Source of the DNA: Prosthecobacter sp.
GTDB taxonomy: Bacteria > Verrucomicrobiota > Verrucomicrobiia > Verrucomicrobiales > Verrucomicrobiaceae
Length of the DNA stretch: 64,000 nucleotides
Assembly: GCF_034366625.1 (NCBI RefSeq)
Contig: NZ_JAXMIH010000008.1
Location: 372,001-436,000 of the forward strand
Reading direction: 5' to 3'
Positions 8,464 to 17,047 of this stretch are shown one piece after another. The notes under the pieces are model-generated. The model was given only the letters and a program-made list of their open reading frames with translations, did not search any database and was not told the origin of the DNA. Position 1 is the first letter of the stretch. Every line of letters starts with the position of its first letter. Both the position numbers and the translations under genes were made by a program.

Positions 8464-8988
8464 ATGCCGATCTTCGAGTTCTACTGCCCCGACAACAACA
8501 AGCTGTATTCGTTCCTGGCACGTTCGCTGGCGTATCGCGAGAAGGTGCCGACTTGCCCGGATGGCGAAGGTTTGAAAATGGAGAAGCGAGTGTCGCGCTT
8601 CGCGGTGATCGGCCAGGCGAAGGAAGACACGGCGGATGATCCCTTTGCAGGCATGGATGAAACGAAGATGGAGAGCTTCATGGCGGACATGGAGCGAGAG
8701 ATGGGCGGTATGGACGAGGAGAACCCCGATCCGCGCCAGCTCGGCCATTTCATGCGCAAGATGACGGACATGATGGGCGACAAAACTCCGCCCGAACTCC
8801 GCGAAATGGTGCGCCGCCTCGAATCCGGCGAAGACCCCGAGAAGCTGGAGCAGGAATTCGGTGGTATGGATGAGGGCGAAGCAGGTGACGCCCTGTTCAC
8901 ACAGATGCTCAAACGTGCCAAAGCCTCGCGCAAAGAACCCGTGCGTGACCCAAAGCTCTATGAGATGCGGGATTTTGTGAAGGAGTGA
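8464..8988 (+). CDS. FmdB-like protein with a degenerate zinc ribbon
   Basis: 174 residues. The start MPIFEFYCPDNNKLYSFL and TCPDGEGLKMEKRVS resemble the N-terminal ribbon of the FmdB family, but each knuckle has a single Cys (CPD and CPDG) instead of CxxC. The rest is acidic and rich in Met and Glu (EREMGGMDEE, HFMRKMTDMMGD), probably helical. The ATG at 8464 begins the FmdB-like sequence; the frame is open further upstream but that part shows no conserved sequence. Its role is unknown; it is probably cytoplasmic. Confidence 0.7.
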   Translation: MPIFEFYCPDNNKLYSFLARSLAYREKVPTCPDGEGLKMEKRVSRFAVIGQAKEDTADDPFAGMDETKMESFMADMEREMGGMDEENPDPRQLGHFMRKMTDMMGDKTPPELREMVRRLESGEDPEKLEQEFGGMDEGEAGDALFTQMLKRAKASRKEPVRDPKLYEMRDFVKE

Positions 8989-9008
8989 GCCTGTGGCAAA
9001 GGCTGCGG

Positions 9009-9191
9009 CTACTTGATCTCGAACATCACGTTCACCGGCGTGTCGCTGCGGCTGAAATCGCCGCGTTCCCAGCGCAGACGGGTGTTTTCCCATTGCCAGG
9101 CGTCGTTTTGTTCGGGCGTGGCCGTGTCTTTTCCATCCGTCGGGATGCGTCCGGCGGGCAGTTCGAGATCGAGAAGGTGCGGGGAGATCAT
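9009..9191 (-). CDS. Small protein translationally coupled to the nucleotidyltransferase-fold gene
   Basis: 60 residues (MISPHLLDLELPAG...), not recognised. Its ATG overlaps the stop of the upstream gene by four bases (ATGA at 9188-9191), the classic sign of translational coupling, which supports it being real. It is rich in Trp, Asp and Arg (AWQWENTRLRWERGDF) with no membrane segment. It may be a partner of the nucleotidyltransferase-like protein. Confidence 0.5.
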   Translation of the reverse strand: MISPHLLDLELPAGRIPTDGKDTATPEQNDAWQWENTRLRWERGDFSRSDTPVNVMFEIK

Positions 9192-9718
9192 GACAGCAGC
9201 AGTTCGAGTTTGGCCCAGATTTCGGCGTTGCCAAATTTTTCACACAGTGTCCGCAGTCCGTCATGATCTAACGCCGCCGGGTTCAGCCGCATGAGTGAGA
9301 TAATGTCCGTGCTGTCCTTGGCGAGACGTTCGGGATTGTTTTTGATGGCATGCAGCTTGAGCGCCGCAATCCCCGCCACGGAAGGCACCCGCAACACCGC
9401 AGAACCGATCTGCATCGTCACGCAGTCATTGTCGAGCGAATCAAAGGTGGACGCGCCCACGAACATCAAATCCACATCCTCCGCTTCCATGGATGAATGC
9501 TTCCAGCGTGAGAAAATCTCCGTCTCTGCCTCCTTGCGATAGCCGATGGATGTGAGCAGACGCTCCATCACGGGGATGTCGTGAGTGGCAATCAGAAAGT
9601 CCACGTCCTTGGTGTTGCGCACATAGCCGTGAGCCTCCAACGACCTGCCGCCAATCAGCATGAACTTTAACTCACCCCGGCGTTGGGCACGGGAAAGGTA
9701 TTCGGCGAGCGACTGCAT
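9188..9718 (-). CDS. Nucleotidyltransferase-fold protein (DUF6036/AbiEii-like)
   Basis: 176 residues. The N-terminal part has the minimal nucleotidyltransferase motif: FMLIGGRSLEAHGYVRNTKDVDFLI, i.e. GG-x-Ser followed by TxDxDFL. VDLMFVG about 50 residues later supplies a third acidic position, and LKLHAIKNN resembles the helix seen in AbiEii and DUF6036 proteins. Such proteins occur as stand-alone enzymes and as toxins in type IV toxin-antitoxin pairs; here the only partner is the 60-residue coupled gene downstream, so a toxin role is speculative. Confidence 0.75.
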   Translation of the reverse strand: MQSLAEYLSRAQRRGELKFMLIGGRSLEAHGYVRNTKDVDFLIATHDIPVMERLLTSIGYRKEAETEIFSRWKHSSMEAEDVDLMFVGASTFDSLDNDCVTMQIGSAVLRVPSVAGIAALKLHAIKNNPERLAKDSTDIISLMRLNPAALDHDGLRTLCEKFGNAEIWAKLELLLS

Positions 9719-9774
9719 GGCGAAGGCTAATCGGAGGTCATGTCACGCTCAAGCCGCTTGTCTGGCACTGCCAT

Positions 9775-11052
9775 TCACCGCCCCACCGATACCGCGCCCA
9801 TCGCTGGCACCATGATTTCATCGCCGGACTTGAGCGGTGTGCTGGTGCTGAGGCGGTTGATTTCGCGGATACGGTCCGGTGTGGTGCTGAACTGCGTGGC
9901 GATGCTCTCGATGGTGTCCGAACGATCGACACGGTAGGCGAGAATGCCGCGGTGGGAGTCAGCGGTGCTGGCGTCGGGTTTGGCTGGAGCTGCAGGAGAG
10001 GGGGCGGGAGTGGGTGCTGTCGCTGGTGCGAGTCCGGAGGCAGGCGGCGGCGGAGCGCTGGGAACGCCGAAGCCTGGCAGCGGAACGGTGTCAGACGATT
10101 CAGGCTGTGGCGGCGGAGTCGATTTGGACGAGGCTACGCTGCTGGTGCGGCCGGGGATTTTCAGACGCTGACCGACGAAGATCTTGTTCACGTCCTTGAT
10201 GTTGTTTGCACTGGCCAGTGTGACGGTGGTCATCTTGTGCTTGATGGCGATGCCCTTGAGGCTGTCGTTTTTCTTCACCGTGTAATACGCGGAGGTGCTA
10301 ACCGGCGCGGGAGAGCTGCCTGGAGTCGAGGGCTTGTAACTCACTTGGGTAGTTGGGGAGCTGAGGCGATGCGGCGAGGGAATGAGCAGCGTCTGGCCGA
10401 CATGCACTTCCTCTTCAGTCATGCGGTTGAGCTGCTGGATCTCGCCCACGCTGACACGATGCGTGGAGGCGATGCGCCAGAGCGTGTCACCGGGTCTGGC
10501 AATGTAGGTGGTATGTGCGGCGAGGTCGGTGCCGCCGGCGTAGCGACTTCCGGAGCTGCTTTTACCACCTCGTTTGATGCTGCTCACATCGCGTTCCAGA
10601 TCGCCCAGGCGGAGGTTTTGCACCTTGTCGCTGTCGCGCAGCTTCGCCACCTGGCTGCTCAGATCACCCGTGGGGCCATAGACCTTCGGTGGAGGCGGCG
10701 GGCCTGCGGTGGATTTTTTTGAAGAAGACGATGTCTTGGTGCTAGGCTTCGTGGCGGCAGGTTTGGAAATCGCAGTCCGGGGGGCGGTGCCATAGCCCGG
10801 AGGTGGTGGGTAAGTGTACCCGGGAGGCGGCGGATAGGTGCCAGGGTAGCTAGGATAGGTAGCTGGAGCCTGTACGGCGGCGGCAGACTGGCGTGTGGTC
10901 CTTGATGTTTGTTTCGGCGCTCCAGCAGCCGGGTAGCCGGGAGGCGGTGGGGCTGTGTAGTTGTAGGAAACCTGTGCCGAGAGCGGCAGGGCAGTTCCCC
11001 AAAAAGCGACGAGGTAACTCAGCACACGGGAGGAGGCAGGCAGCGTTTTCAT
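9775..11052 (-). CDS. Secreted LysM-repeat peptidoglycan-binding protein
   Basis: 425 residues with a signal peptide ending LPLSAQ. A Pro/Tyr-rich segment (YPPPPGYTYPPPPGYG) and a short coiled-coil-like stretch (VAKLRDSDKVQNLRLGDLE) precede three LysM modules: YIARPGDTLWRIASTHRVS, YYTVKKNDSLKGIAIKHKM and YRVDRSDTIESIATQFSTT, each with the conserved asparagine-containing second half (for example EIQQLNRM). LysM binds GlcNAc-rich glycan chains, so this is a wall-bound periplasmic protein. It is divergent from the amidase gene 51 bp away, which suggests a shared role in cell-wall remodelling. Confidence 0.9.
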   Translation of the reverse strand: MKTLPASSRVLSYLVAFWGTALPLSAQVSYNYTAPPPPGYPAAGAPKQTSRTTRQSAAAVQAPATYPSYPGTYPPPPGYTYPPPPGYGTAPRTAISKPAATKPSTKTSSSSKKSTAGPPPPPKVYGPTGDLSSQVAKLRDSDKVQNLRLGDLERDVSSIKRGGKSSSGSRYAGGTDLAAHTTYIARPGDTLWRIASTHRVSVGEIQQLNRMTEEEVHVGQTLLIPSPHRLSSPTTQVSYKPSTPGSSPAPVSTSAYYTVKKNDSLKGIAIKHKMTTVTLASANNIKDVNKIFVGQRLKIPGRTSSVASSKSTPPPQPESSDTVPLPGFGVPSAPPPPASGLAPATAPTPAPSPAAPAKPDASTADSHRGILAYRVDRSDTIESIATQFSTTPDRIREINRLSTSTPLKSGDEIMVPAMGAVSVGR

Positions 11053-11058
11053 ATGGCT

Positions 11059-11086
11059 ATTGTAGAAAATTCGGTTGTTAATTCAA
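11059..11086 (-). promoter_or_regulatory. Predicted sigma-70 promoter of the LysM gene, very close to the start codon
   Basis: On the minus strand TTGAAT (11086-11081), a 16-base spacer and TACAAT (11064-11059) precede the ATG at 11052 by only six bases, so the transcript would have almost no leader. The whole 51-bp divergent region is AT-rich against a GC-rich background. A plus-strand TATATA at 11097-11102 ends just before the amidase GTG. Confidence 0.45.
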
Positions 11087-11103
11087 ACAAATATTTTATA
11101 TAA

Positions 11104-11868
11104 GTGAATATAATTTTGAAATTTCGCCATTTTATCGCCCTGACAGCCCAAACCCTCGTCGCTTTCGCGGCGCTGGGCGGCAGTGCTGCCTCCCTCGTCT
11201 GGCTGGAGCGCCAAAACACCGCCCTCTCGATTCCCGCCCTGCCTCGCTGGGATGAAACCGCGCCACTGATCATCGTGGATGCCGGCCACGGTGGGCACGA
11301 CGGCGGGGCTGTGGCCAACGACATCATTGAAAAAAATCTCGCCCTCGACCTCACCCGCCGGGTGAAGCGCGAGCTCGAAGCTGCCGGACTGCGCGTGCGC
11401 ACCACCCGCGACACCGATGTCTTCCTGCCGCTCGAAGATCGCGCCGCTCTCGCCGCGAAACACGAGGCCGCCGCCTTTGTCAGCGTGCATCTCAACACAG
11501 ACGGAGCTGGCAGCGACGCGGAGGGCATCGAGACCTACTTTGCCGACGCAGCACCGCTTTCTGCCCGCCAGTTCGCTTCCAGACCTGCCAACAGCGCCGA
11601 TTTTGCCGCCGCCGTGCAACGCATGGTCTGCTCGACAACGAAAGCGCAAAATCGCGGCACGAAGGCCCGCAGTTACGCCGTCGTCGCCCAGGCTCCGTGC
11701 CCCGCCGTGCTGGTGGAATGCGGATTCATCACCAGCGACAGCGAAGCCGCGAAGCTGAAACACGAATCTTACCGCGATCAGGTCGCTCAAGGCATCGCCA
11801 AGGGCGTGGCGCTCTTTTTGCAGGCGCAACCATCGCGTCCCAGCCTCATCGCCACGGCGGTGAAGTGA
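11104..11868 (+). CDS. N-acetylmuramoyl-L-alanine amidase (Amidase_3 family)
   Basis: 254 residues, GTG start, with an N-terminal hydrophobic segment (residues 9-28) that is a signal peptide or anchor. The catalytic domain has the zinc-binding pattern of the AmiC/CwlB family: IIVDAGHGGHDGGA, ...EKNLALDLTRRV (Glu), FVSVHLNTDG (His), and a C-terminal VLVECGFITSDSEA (Glu). It cleaves the bond between MurNAc and L-Ala in peptidoglycan, probably during cell separation. It is divergently transcribed from the LysM protein and followed 47 bp later by the ABC permease. Confidence 0.92.
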   Translation: MNIILKFRHFIALTAQTLVAFAALGGSAASLVWLERQNTALSIPALPRWDETAPLIIVDAGHGGHDGGAVANDIIEKNLALDLTRRVKRELEAAGLRVRTTRDTDVFLPLEDRAALAAKHEAAAFVSVHLNTDGAGSDAEGIETYFADAAPLSARQFASRPANSADFAAAVQRMVCSTTKAQNRGTKARSYAVVAQAPCPAVLVECGFITSDSEAAKLKHESYRDQVAQGIAKGVALFLQAQPSRPSLIATAVK

Positions 11869-11914
11869 AATTGCGCGGGACAAACCACCGCTCCCCGGCG
11901 TAAATCCACTCGCC

Positions 11915-12682
11915 TTGCCTGCTTCTCCCGACAGCACTGTTTCGCCGACACGTCGCACGCTTTACGCGCTGGCATTGCTCGCGCTCGCCACCGCAGTGTT
12001 TTACACGCTGTTTTCCAGCGTGGCTTACCGGTGGAACTGGGATGGCGTGTGGCTTTACCGCCAGCAGTTCGGCTACGGCTGGCTCATGACGATGGGCCTA
12101 TCGCTCATCGCCATGATCGTCAGCGTCGCACTCGGTTTTCTGCTCATGCTCGGCCGCCGCTCGCCGTGGGAGCCGGTGCGCATGCTCTGCGGCGGTGTGG
12201 TGGAGCTGGTGCGCGGATCACCGCTGCTCGTGCAGTTGCTCATCGGTCATTACATCATCGCGAACGCCCTGCGCATCGACCAGCCCGTGTTCACCGGCAT
12301 CATCCTGCTCGGCTGCTTTGAAGGCGCGTATCTGGCCGAGATTTTCCGTGGTGCGGTCGAAAGCATCAGCGCCTCGCAGCTTGAGGCCGCGCGTGCCGTC
12401 GGCTTCGACAAAGTACAAACCTACCGCTTCGTCATCATCCCGCAGGCATTGCGCCGTGCTTTGCCCGGCACTACCGGCCAGCTCGTCTCGCTCATCAAAG
12501 ACTCCTCGCTGCTCTCCGTCATCGGCATCGAGGAACTCGTGCAGAAGGTGAAAATCATGAACGCCGCCACCTACAAGCCGCTGGAGGGCTTTCTCCCGCT
12601 CGCGCTGGCTTATTTGATCGTCACCCTGCCCCTGTCTTACCTCGCGCGTCGTCTTGAGAGGAGGTTCGCGTATGAAACTTGA
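11915..12682 (+). CDS. Polar amino-acid ABC transporter permease (HisM/GlnP family)
   Basis: 255 residues starting with TTG. The inner-membrane permease has hydrophobic spans near residues 15-35, 60-85, 95-120, 130-150 and 215-240, and the family EAA loop LEAARAVGFDKVQTYRFVII. ELVRGSPLLVQLL and SLIKDSSLLSVIGIEEL are diagnostic of the polar amino-acid uptake family. It overlaps the ATPase gene by 11 bp. No periplasmic binding protein gene is adjacent, so one must be encoded elsewhere or the transporter is an exception. Substrate cannot be told. Confidence 0.9.
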   Translation: MPASPDSTVSPTRRTLYALALLALATAVFYTLFSSVAYRWNWDGVWLYRQQFGYGWLMTMGLSLIAMIVSVALGFLLMLGRRSPWEPVRMLCGGVVELVRGSPLLVQLLIGHYIIANALRIDQPVFTGIILLGCFEGAYLAEIFRGAVESISASQLEAARAVGFDKVQTYRFVIIPQALRRALPGTTGQLVSLIKDSSLLSVIGIEELVQKVKIMNAATYKPLEGFLPLALAYLIVTLPLSYLARRLERRFAYET

Positions 12683-13409
12683 AACGCAGACCGTGACGAA
12701 GCGCTACGGTGCCCACGCCGCGCTCGATGGTGCCTCATTCACCACGGGCGATGAAGCGCGCGTCATCGCACTGCTCGGCCCCTCCGGCGGCGGCAAATCT
12801 ACACTGCTGCGTGTGCTTGGCAGTCTGCTCGTTCCGGACGAAGGGAGCGTCAAAATCGACGCACGTACACTGCCGCATGATGAGAATGGTGCCTTGATCG
12901 AGCGGCGGGCTAACGGCTTCGTCTTCCAGGGCTACAATCTCTTCCCGCACCTCACCGCGCTGCAAAACATCACGCTGCCGCTGCGCGAGGTGCATGGCAT
13001 GTCCGAAACGCAGGCCACGCAGCGCGCTCTGGAACTGCTGCATCGCCTCGGACTCGAAGGTCACGAGCACAAATGTCCCAGCCAGCTCTCCGGCGGCCAG
13101 CAGCAGCGTTCTGCCATCGCCCGCGCCCTCGCGCCGAAGCCTAGACTGCTGCTCCTCGACGAACCCACCTCAGCGCTCGACCCCGTCATGACCGGCGAGG
13201 TGCTCGATGTCATCCGCGAACTCGCCGAGGCCGGGCAGAGCATCATCCTCGCCACGCACGAGATCAGCTTTGCCCGCAAAGTCGCCGACTGGGTCGTCTT
13301 CCTCGCGGCGGGGAAGGTTCAGGAATCCTCATCTGCTTCAGACTTTTTCACCAAACCGCAAACCGAGCTGGCTCAGCAGTATCTGGAAGGCTTGTCGAAG
13401 TATCGGTGA
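12672..13409 (+). CDS. Polar amino-acid ABC transporter ATP-binding protein (GlnQ/HisP family)
   Basis: 245 residues. Walker A is [15 protein letters not shown]-loop [15 protein letters not shown], signature [15 protein letters not shown], Walker [15 protein letters not shown]-loop [10 protein letters not shown]. The ATG at 12672 is preferred over an upstream GTG because GGAGG lies 8-9 bases before it, inside the permease gene. It energises the upstream permease. Downstream is a convergent gene. Confidence 0.93.
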   Translation: MKLETQTVTKRYGAHAALDGASFTTGDEARVIALLGPSGGGKSTLLRVLGSLLVPDEGSVKIDARTLPHDENGALIERRANGFVFQGYNLFPHLTALQNITLPLREVHGMSETQATQRALELLHRLGLEGHEHKCPSQLSGGQQQRSAIARALAPKPRLLLLDEPTSALDPVMTGEVLDVIRELAEAGQSIILATHEISFARKVADWVVFLAAGKVQESSSASDFFTKPQTELAQQYLEGLSKYR

Positions 13410-13447
13410 CGAAGGGGACGAGTTCGGCTGTCCAAACCGCCAGCTTC

Positions 13448-15364
13448 TCAGTTGTTGAGCGCCGAGGTCGTTTCGGTGGGAGCGGGCGGCGGCTGGTCAC
13501 CGCTTTTGACGACTTCGACGAGGCGTTTCACGCCGTCACGGGCCAGTTCGCTGGGGGGATGCATGCGCTTGGCCTTGAGATACCAGGAAAGGGCGGAGCC
13601 GACCTGCTTTTTCTCTTCGTGCTGACGGCCGTGCTCGATGGCGCTGACGAAGTCGCTGGCCTTCACGCCGAGGTCGGCGCGGAGTTTGGTGAGTTCAGGA
13701 TCGTCAGGAAACTGACGCGCTTCTTTCTCCACCATCTCCCACGCCTGGGCGGGACTGCTGCGGGCGGTTTCGGAGGCCCCATGAATGATCATGTTCACGC
13801 GGTTCATGTCCACGAGCACTTTTTTGAGCTGTTCCTGACGCGCGGAATCGTTGATGGAGGCGGCGAGGAAGCGTGCCTGGTCGTTGAAGACCTGGCGGTA
13901 GTTCCGCTGGCTGACGAGGCGGTCGAAGTCCATGAGCGCCTGGGCCTGGATGTCGGAGTTCTGGCCGACCATGTTGGAAAGCTCACGCAGTTTCGGATTG
14001 GTGGGCCAGATTTCGGCGGCGGCCTTGATCTCGGTGGCGTAGCCGTTTTGATCTCCCTTCACAGCGGCGGCACGGGCGGCCTGAAGGCGCATGTCGCTGA
14101 TGGTCTTGGCGGTTTCGATGGCGGCCTGCGGCTTGGCGTAGTCGAAGTCCTTCGCGGCGGTCCTGAGCTTGACCACGACCTTTTCCGCTTCGCCGTAGTC
14201 CTTCATTTCGAGGAAGGAGAGGAGCTGGTTCGAGTCGCGCACAAAGTCGAGCACCTTGAGTTTCTCACTCATGGGCAGGCGGCGCACGCGTGGCAGGTAT
14301 TCGCCGATGCCGAAGGCCTCCATGAGGCGGTTGCCGGCGCTATAAAGATCCTGGCGCAAAGAGAGCTGCTCAAAGGCGACGAGCGCTTCATCCACACTGC
14401 GGATGGCTTCGAGCGAGAGACCGTCGATCATGCTGACGGTGGGTGGCACCCCGAAACTGCTGGAGAGCGCCTTCTGCACATCGCTGTCCTTGTCGAGCTG
14501 GAGTACGCTGTCGCCATCCCTGAACAAATTGGGGTAGAAGCGGCAGGCGATCACTGCGTGCTCGAAACGACGCTGAAGAAACATCTGGATGATGAGCGCC
14601 TGGAACTGCGTCTTGCTGGTGATCTCGGAAAGACCCATGGCGGTCTCGTTCATCTTCATGCGGGCCTCGATCTCGGCGATGCCCTTGATGTAGCCGGAGG
14701 TGCGGCCGACGGTGGCGCTGTTCATCTGGGCGGTTTGATTGGCCTGTTGCTGGCCTTGGCCACCTTTGCTGGCACCGCTGTTGCTGCTGCCACCCGGAGG
14801 AGCCAGTTGGTTATTGTTCAAGCCCATCTCGGCGTTCCATTCAAGCTGCTTGCGGCGGTCGAGCATGGCGTTGTTGGCGAGCTTGCGCTCGTTCACACGC
14901 TTCTGCGAGGTCCACACGTCCCAGATGGAGTTGGCGATGGCGTTGCAGAGGCCGCCGTCGATTTTGGCCGTGCCGGCCTCTGGCAGCAGGGCGAAGGCCT
15001 TCATCAATTCGGGCGCGGGTTTGTGCGTGGGGGCGAGCAGTTCCAAAATCTGCGCCATCACATCGCGGTAGGCCTGGTCTTCGGCGTTTTTGGCCTCGGG
15101 CGTGGTGAGATAGACCTCGAAGCGCGAGCGCATCACGCGGTTGTTGCTGATGTTCCAGAGCTTGCCGTCCCAGGAGACGTTTTCGCTGCCGGGATCGACC
15201 GCAGGCGCGAGGCCGCCGAGCATCTGCGCGTCACTTTTTTTCTCCCCGCCCGTGGCGGTGTTGTTGGAAGGCGGCGCGGCGGTTCCTCCTGGCGCACCTG
15301 GCAGCACTTGGGCGCAGACGGGCGATAATCCGGCAAGAACGAGGGTGAGAATGATCCGCTTCAT
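13448..15364 (-). CDS. Large secreted helical-repeat protein of unknown function
   Basis: 638 residues with a signal peptide (MKRIILTLVLAGLSPVCAQ). A low-complexity Gln/Gly/Ser linker (SSNSGASKGGQGQQQANQ) sits about one third in. The remainder is predicted to be helical and repeat-like (EKLKVLDFVRDSNQLLSFLE, ALSWYLKAKRMHPPSELA), similar to a divergent TPR array; the C terminus contains the best TPR-like unit. It starts 13 bp after the small OB-like membrane protein gene ends, so the two form a likely operon. No catalytic motif was recognised. The start at 15364 is chosen because the upstream frame is antisense-like. Confidence 0.75.
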   Translation of the reverse strand: MKRIILTLVLAGLSPVCAQVLPGAPGGTAAPPSNNTATGGEKKSDAQMLGGLAPAVDPGSENVSWDGKLWNISNNRVMRSRFEVYLTTPEAKNAEDQAYRDVMAQILELLAPTHKPAPELMKAFALLPEAGTAKIDGGLCNAIANSIWDVWTSQKRVNERKLANNAMLDRRKQLEWNAEMGLNNNQLAPPGGSSNSGASKGGQGQQQANQTAQMNSATVGRTSGYIKGIAEIEARMKMNETAMGLSEITSKTQFQALIIQMFLQRRFEHAVIACRFYPNLFRDGDSVLQLDKDSDVQKALSSSFGVPPTVSMIDGLSLEAIRSVDEALVAFEQLSLRQDLYSAGNRLMEAFGIGEYLPRVRRLPMSEKLKVLDFVRDSNQLLSFLEMKDYGEAEKVVVKLRTAAKDFDYAKPQAAIETAKTISDMRLQAARAAAVKGDQNGYATEIKAAAEIWPTNPKLRELSNMVGQNSDIQAQALMDFDRLVSQRNYRQVFNDQARFLAASINDSARQEQLKKVLVDMNRVNMIIHGASETARSSPAQAWEMVEKEARQFPDDPELTKLRADLGVKASDFVSAIEHGRQHEEKKQVGSALSWYLKAKRMHPPSELARDGVKRLVEVVKSGDQPPPAPTETTSALNN

Positions 15365-15377
15365 GGTGGGGATGGGA

Positions 15378-15785
15378 TTACGATTTGATGAGTTCGAGCA
15401 CTTCGAGCACGCCGGTTTCCAGCACGCGCACCTTGAGAACATAGCGCTGGCCGCGCTGAATGTTGGAACCTTTGTAGTCCGGCGGCACCCAGACAGGTAC
15501 GAAGGTGTTGCCGGTGCCGTCGCTGACCTGCACGCTGAAGAGACGGCCGTCGGCGCTGCGCCAGTTGTCGAGCCGGTCATCGACGATGCCTTCGACCTTG
15601 TATTCGTTGCCGCTCAAGGCCGTGGCATTTTCCATGAACTCGTTGGAGTTGAGTTCGGTGATGCCGGTCATCGGATCGGTGGTGCGGTTCATCAAGGCAT
15701 AACCACCGCCACCGATGACAGCGAGGATGACGATCAATCCCAGCCAGTGGGCGGGGCGGACTCCAGATTGGGCACGGCGAGGCAT
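15378..15785 (-). CDS. Single-span membrane protein with an OB-like extracytoplasmic domain
   Basis: 135 residues. A basic N terminus (MPRRAQSGVRPAHW) is followed by one membrane helix (LGLIVILAVIGGGGYALM) and an all-beta outer part (EYKVEGIVDDRLDNW, GRLFSVQVSDGTGNTFVPVW, RGQRYVLKVRVLETGVLEV), a pattern like the OB fold of nucleic-acid or cytochrome-maturation proteins. Function unknown. It lies 13 bp upstream of the helical-repeat protein gene. Confidence 0.65.
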   Translation of the reverse strand: MPRRAQSGVRPAHWLGLIVILAVIGGGGYALMNRTTDPMTGITELNSNEFMENATALSGNEYKVEGIVDDRLDNWRSADGRLFSVQVSDGTGNTFVPVWVPPDYKGSNIQRGQRYVLKVRVLETGVLEVLELIKS

Positions 15786-15865
15786 TGGCTGATGGGGAGG
15801 AGAGGGTGGGGAGAACGGGCGGGGCGGCCAAAAATCGACGACAATTGCTGGCTGTCCAATCCAAG

Positions 15866-16105
15866 ATGGAGCAGCTTGCATCCGTGAACGACTCCGCCAG
15901 AACCAGTATCCGTACTTATCGCGATTCGTTTCAAGGAATCGGCTGCCGTACCGGCTGCATGATTCATCTGGCGCTCATGGGGTTGCTCGCCGTGGCGGCG
16001 TTGGCGTGGGCCATCAAAATTCGCGCCTGGGAGCTGAGCGTGACTTTCGAGATGCCGGCGGAGAAAAAAGTGGAAGAGCCGCCGCCTGAGACCGGAAAAA
16101 AATGA
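15866..16105 (+). CDS. Small single-span membrane protein, unknown function
   Basis: 79 residues: a short polar N terminus, one hydrophobic helix (MIHLALMGLLAVAALAWAI), and a Pro/Glu/Lys-rich tail (PAEKKVEEPPPETGKK). It is divergent from the OB-like gene and convergent with the L,D-transpeptidase gene. An in-frame GTG at 15884 is an alternative start. No family recognised; coding status rests on the clear membrane protein pattern. Confidence 0.5.
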   Translation: MEQLASVNDSARTSIRTYRDSFQGIGCRTGCMIHLALMGLLAVAALAWAIKIRAWELSVTFEMPAEKKVEEPPPETGKK

Positions 16106-16117
16106 TTTTCAGGTCAT

Positions 16118-16714
16118 TCACGGCGCATCAGGATGTCCTTGGATGCTGCCGGTGATGCGCACCGGCGTCCCGAGCCGTGCATGCTCCCAGATGACCCGCT
16201 GCGGCTCCGCAGGCGTGCGGATGCAGCCCTTGCTGGAAAGCTCGCCCGGCTTGAACTCGCCGTGATGAATGCCCACGCCGGGCCAGGTCAGACGCAGCCA
16301 GTGTCTCATCTCGTAGCCCTCGTATTCAGTGCCGGCCGGCGGTGGCCCCTGATGCTCCCAAGTGCGCCAGACGATGACCTCGCGCGTGTCCGGCTTCACG
16401 AACTTGCCGTAACGGTTCGAGAACTTCGTCGGCAGTTTCTCCAGCACCTTAAAATCACCCGTGGGTGTTGGGTTGCCATGCCTGCCGGTGGAAATCTGCG
16501 TCACCACCACCGGTGCCTGGTCCGCGTTCAACAGGCGCATTTCCTGTCTGGTCAGATCAATTTCGATCCGCGCTGACCCTGGCTTCAACGTGCCGACAAG
16601 AACCTCATCGATATGATAGACCGGCTGTGGTGCCACAGGGGGCCGCGGCTTGCGTTGCAGCAGCGTGCAACTGGACATGAACAGGCTCCCGACGAGCAGA
16701 ATGCGCAGCCACAT
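16118..16714 (-). CDS. L,D-transpeptidase (YkuD domain) lipoprotein
   Basis: 198 residues. A lipoprotein-type signal peptide ends at Cys16 (LFMSSC). The YkuD domain shows IEIDLTRQEMRL, STGRHGNPTPTGDF and the catalytic block GVGIHHGEF...LSSKGCIR, with His150/151 and nucleophile Cys164. These enzymes make 3-3 cross-links in peptidoglycan or attach lipoproteins to it. The gene begins 10 bp after the small membrane protein gene and looks like the last member of the YdbH-type operon, which suggests a link between envelope lipid transport and wall attachment. Confidence 0.88.
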   Translation of the reverse strand: MWLRILLVGSLFMSSCTLLQRKPRPPVAPQPVYHIDEVLVGTLKPGSARIEIDLTRQEMRLLNADQAPVVVTQISTGRHGNPTPTGDFKVLEKLPTKFSNRYGKFVKPDTREVIVWRTWEHQGPPPAGTEYEGYEMRHWLRLTWPGVGIHHGEFKPGELSSKGCIRTPAEPQRVIWEHARLGTPVRITGSIQGHPDAP

Positions 16715-16723
16715 GGATGTGAG

Positions 16724-17047
16724 TTAAAAGCGCGTGGAATTTTCCCGGCCGTCCTTCTTCGTCACATCTTCTTCCTCAATGTCGAAAAACTTCCCGGCCA
16801 CGCCCCACGCCAGGTCGGTGCGCGGCAGGATGCCATCACCACCAATATAGTAGCGGCTGAAGATGAAGAAATTCTCGCGATGCACGCCGGTGCTGGTGCC
16901 GGCGGAGAAGATCGCCGCCACTTTCAGGCTCAGCGAACCGGCGATGCCGTACTTCTGCTGCATGTGGGAGCGGAACTCGGCCTCGTTAGGATTGGTGAGG
17001 GCCAGAACGACGAGCAGCGCGATGAGGAGGAAGATGATGAGTCTCAT
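16724..17047 (-). CDS. Small membrane-anchored protein (DUF4359-like)
   Basis: 107 residues: an N-terminal hydrophobic anchor (MRLIIFLLIALLVVLAL), then TNPNEAEFRSHMQQKYG, and a C-terminal domain with RENFFIFSRYYIG and LAWGVAGKFFDIEEED. The TNP motif after the anchor and the NFFIFS...G-x-x-G-K-F pattern resemble DUF4359, whose function is unknown. Its ATG overlaps the stop of the YnbE::YdbL gene by four bases (ATGA), so it is translationally coupled to it. Confidence 0.6.
   Translation of the reverse strand: MRLIIFLLIALLVVLALTNPNEAEFRSHMQQKYGIAGSLSLKVAAIFSAGTSTGVHRENFFIFSRYYIGGDGILPRTDLAWGVAGKFFDIEEEDVTKKDGRENSTRF

Noticed and set aside
13406..15328. A 640-residue plus-strand reading frame rich in Gly, Val, Leu and His
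   Set aside because: It is antisense to the secreted helical-repeat gene, which has a signal peptide and normal composition. The plus frame has a biased antisense-like composition and no motif.
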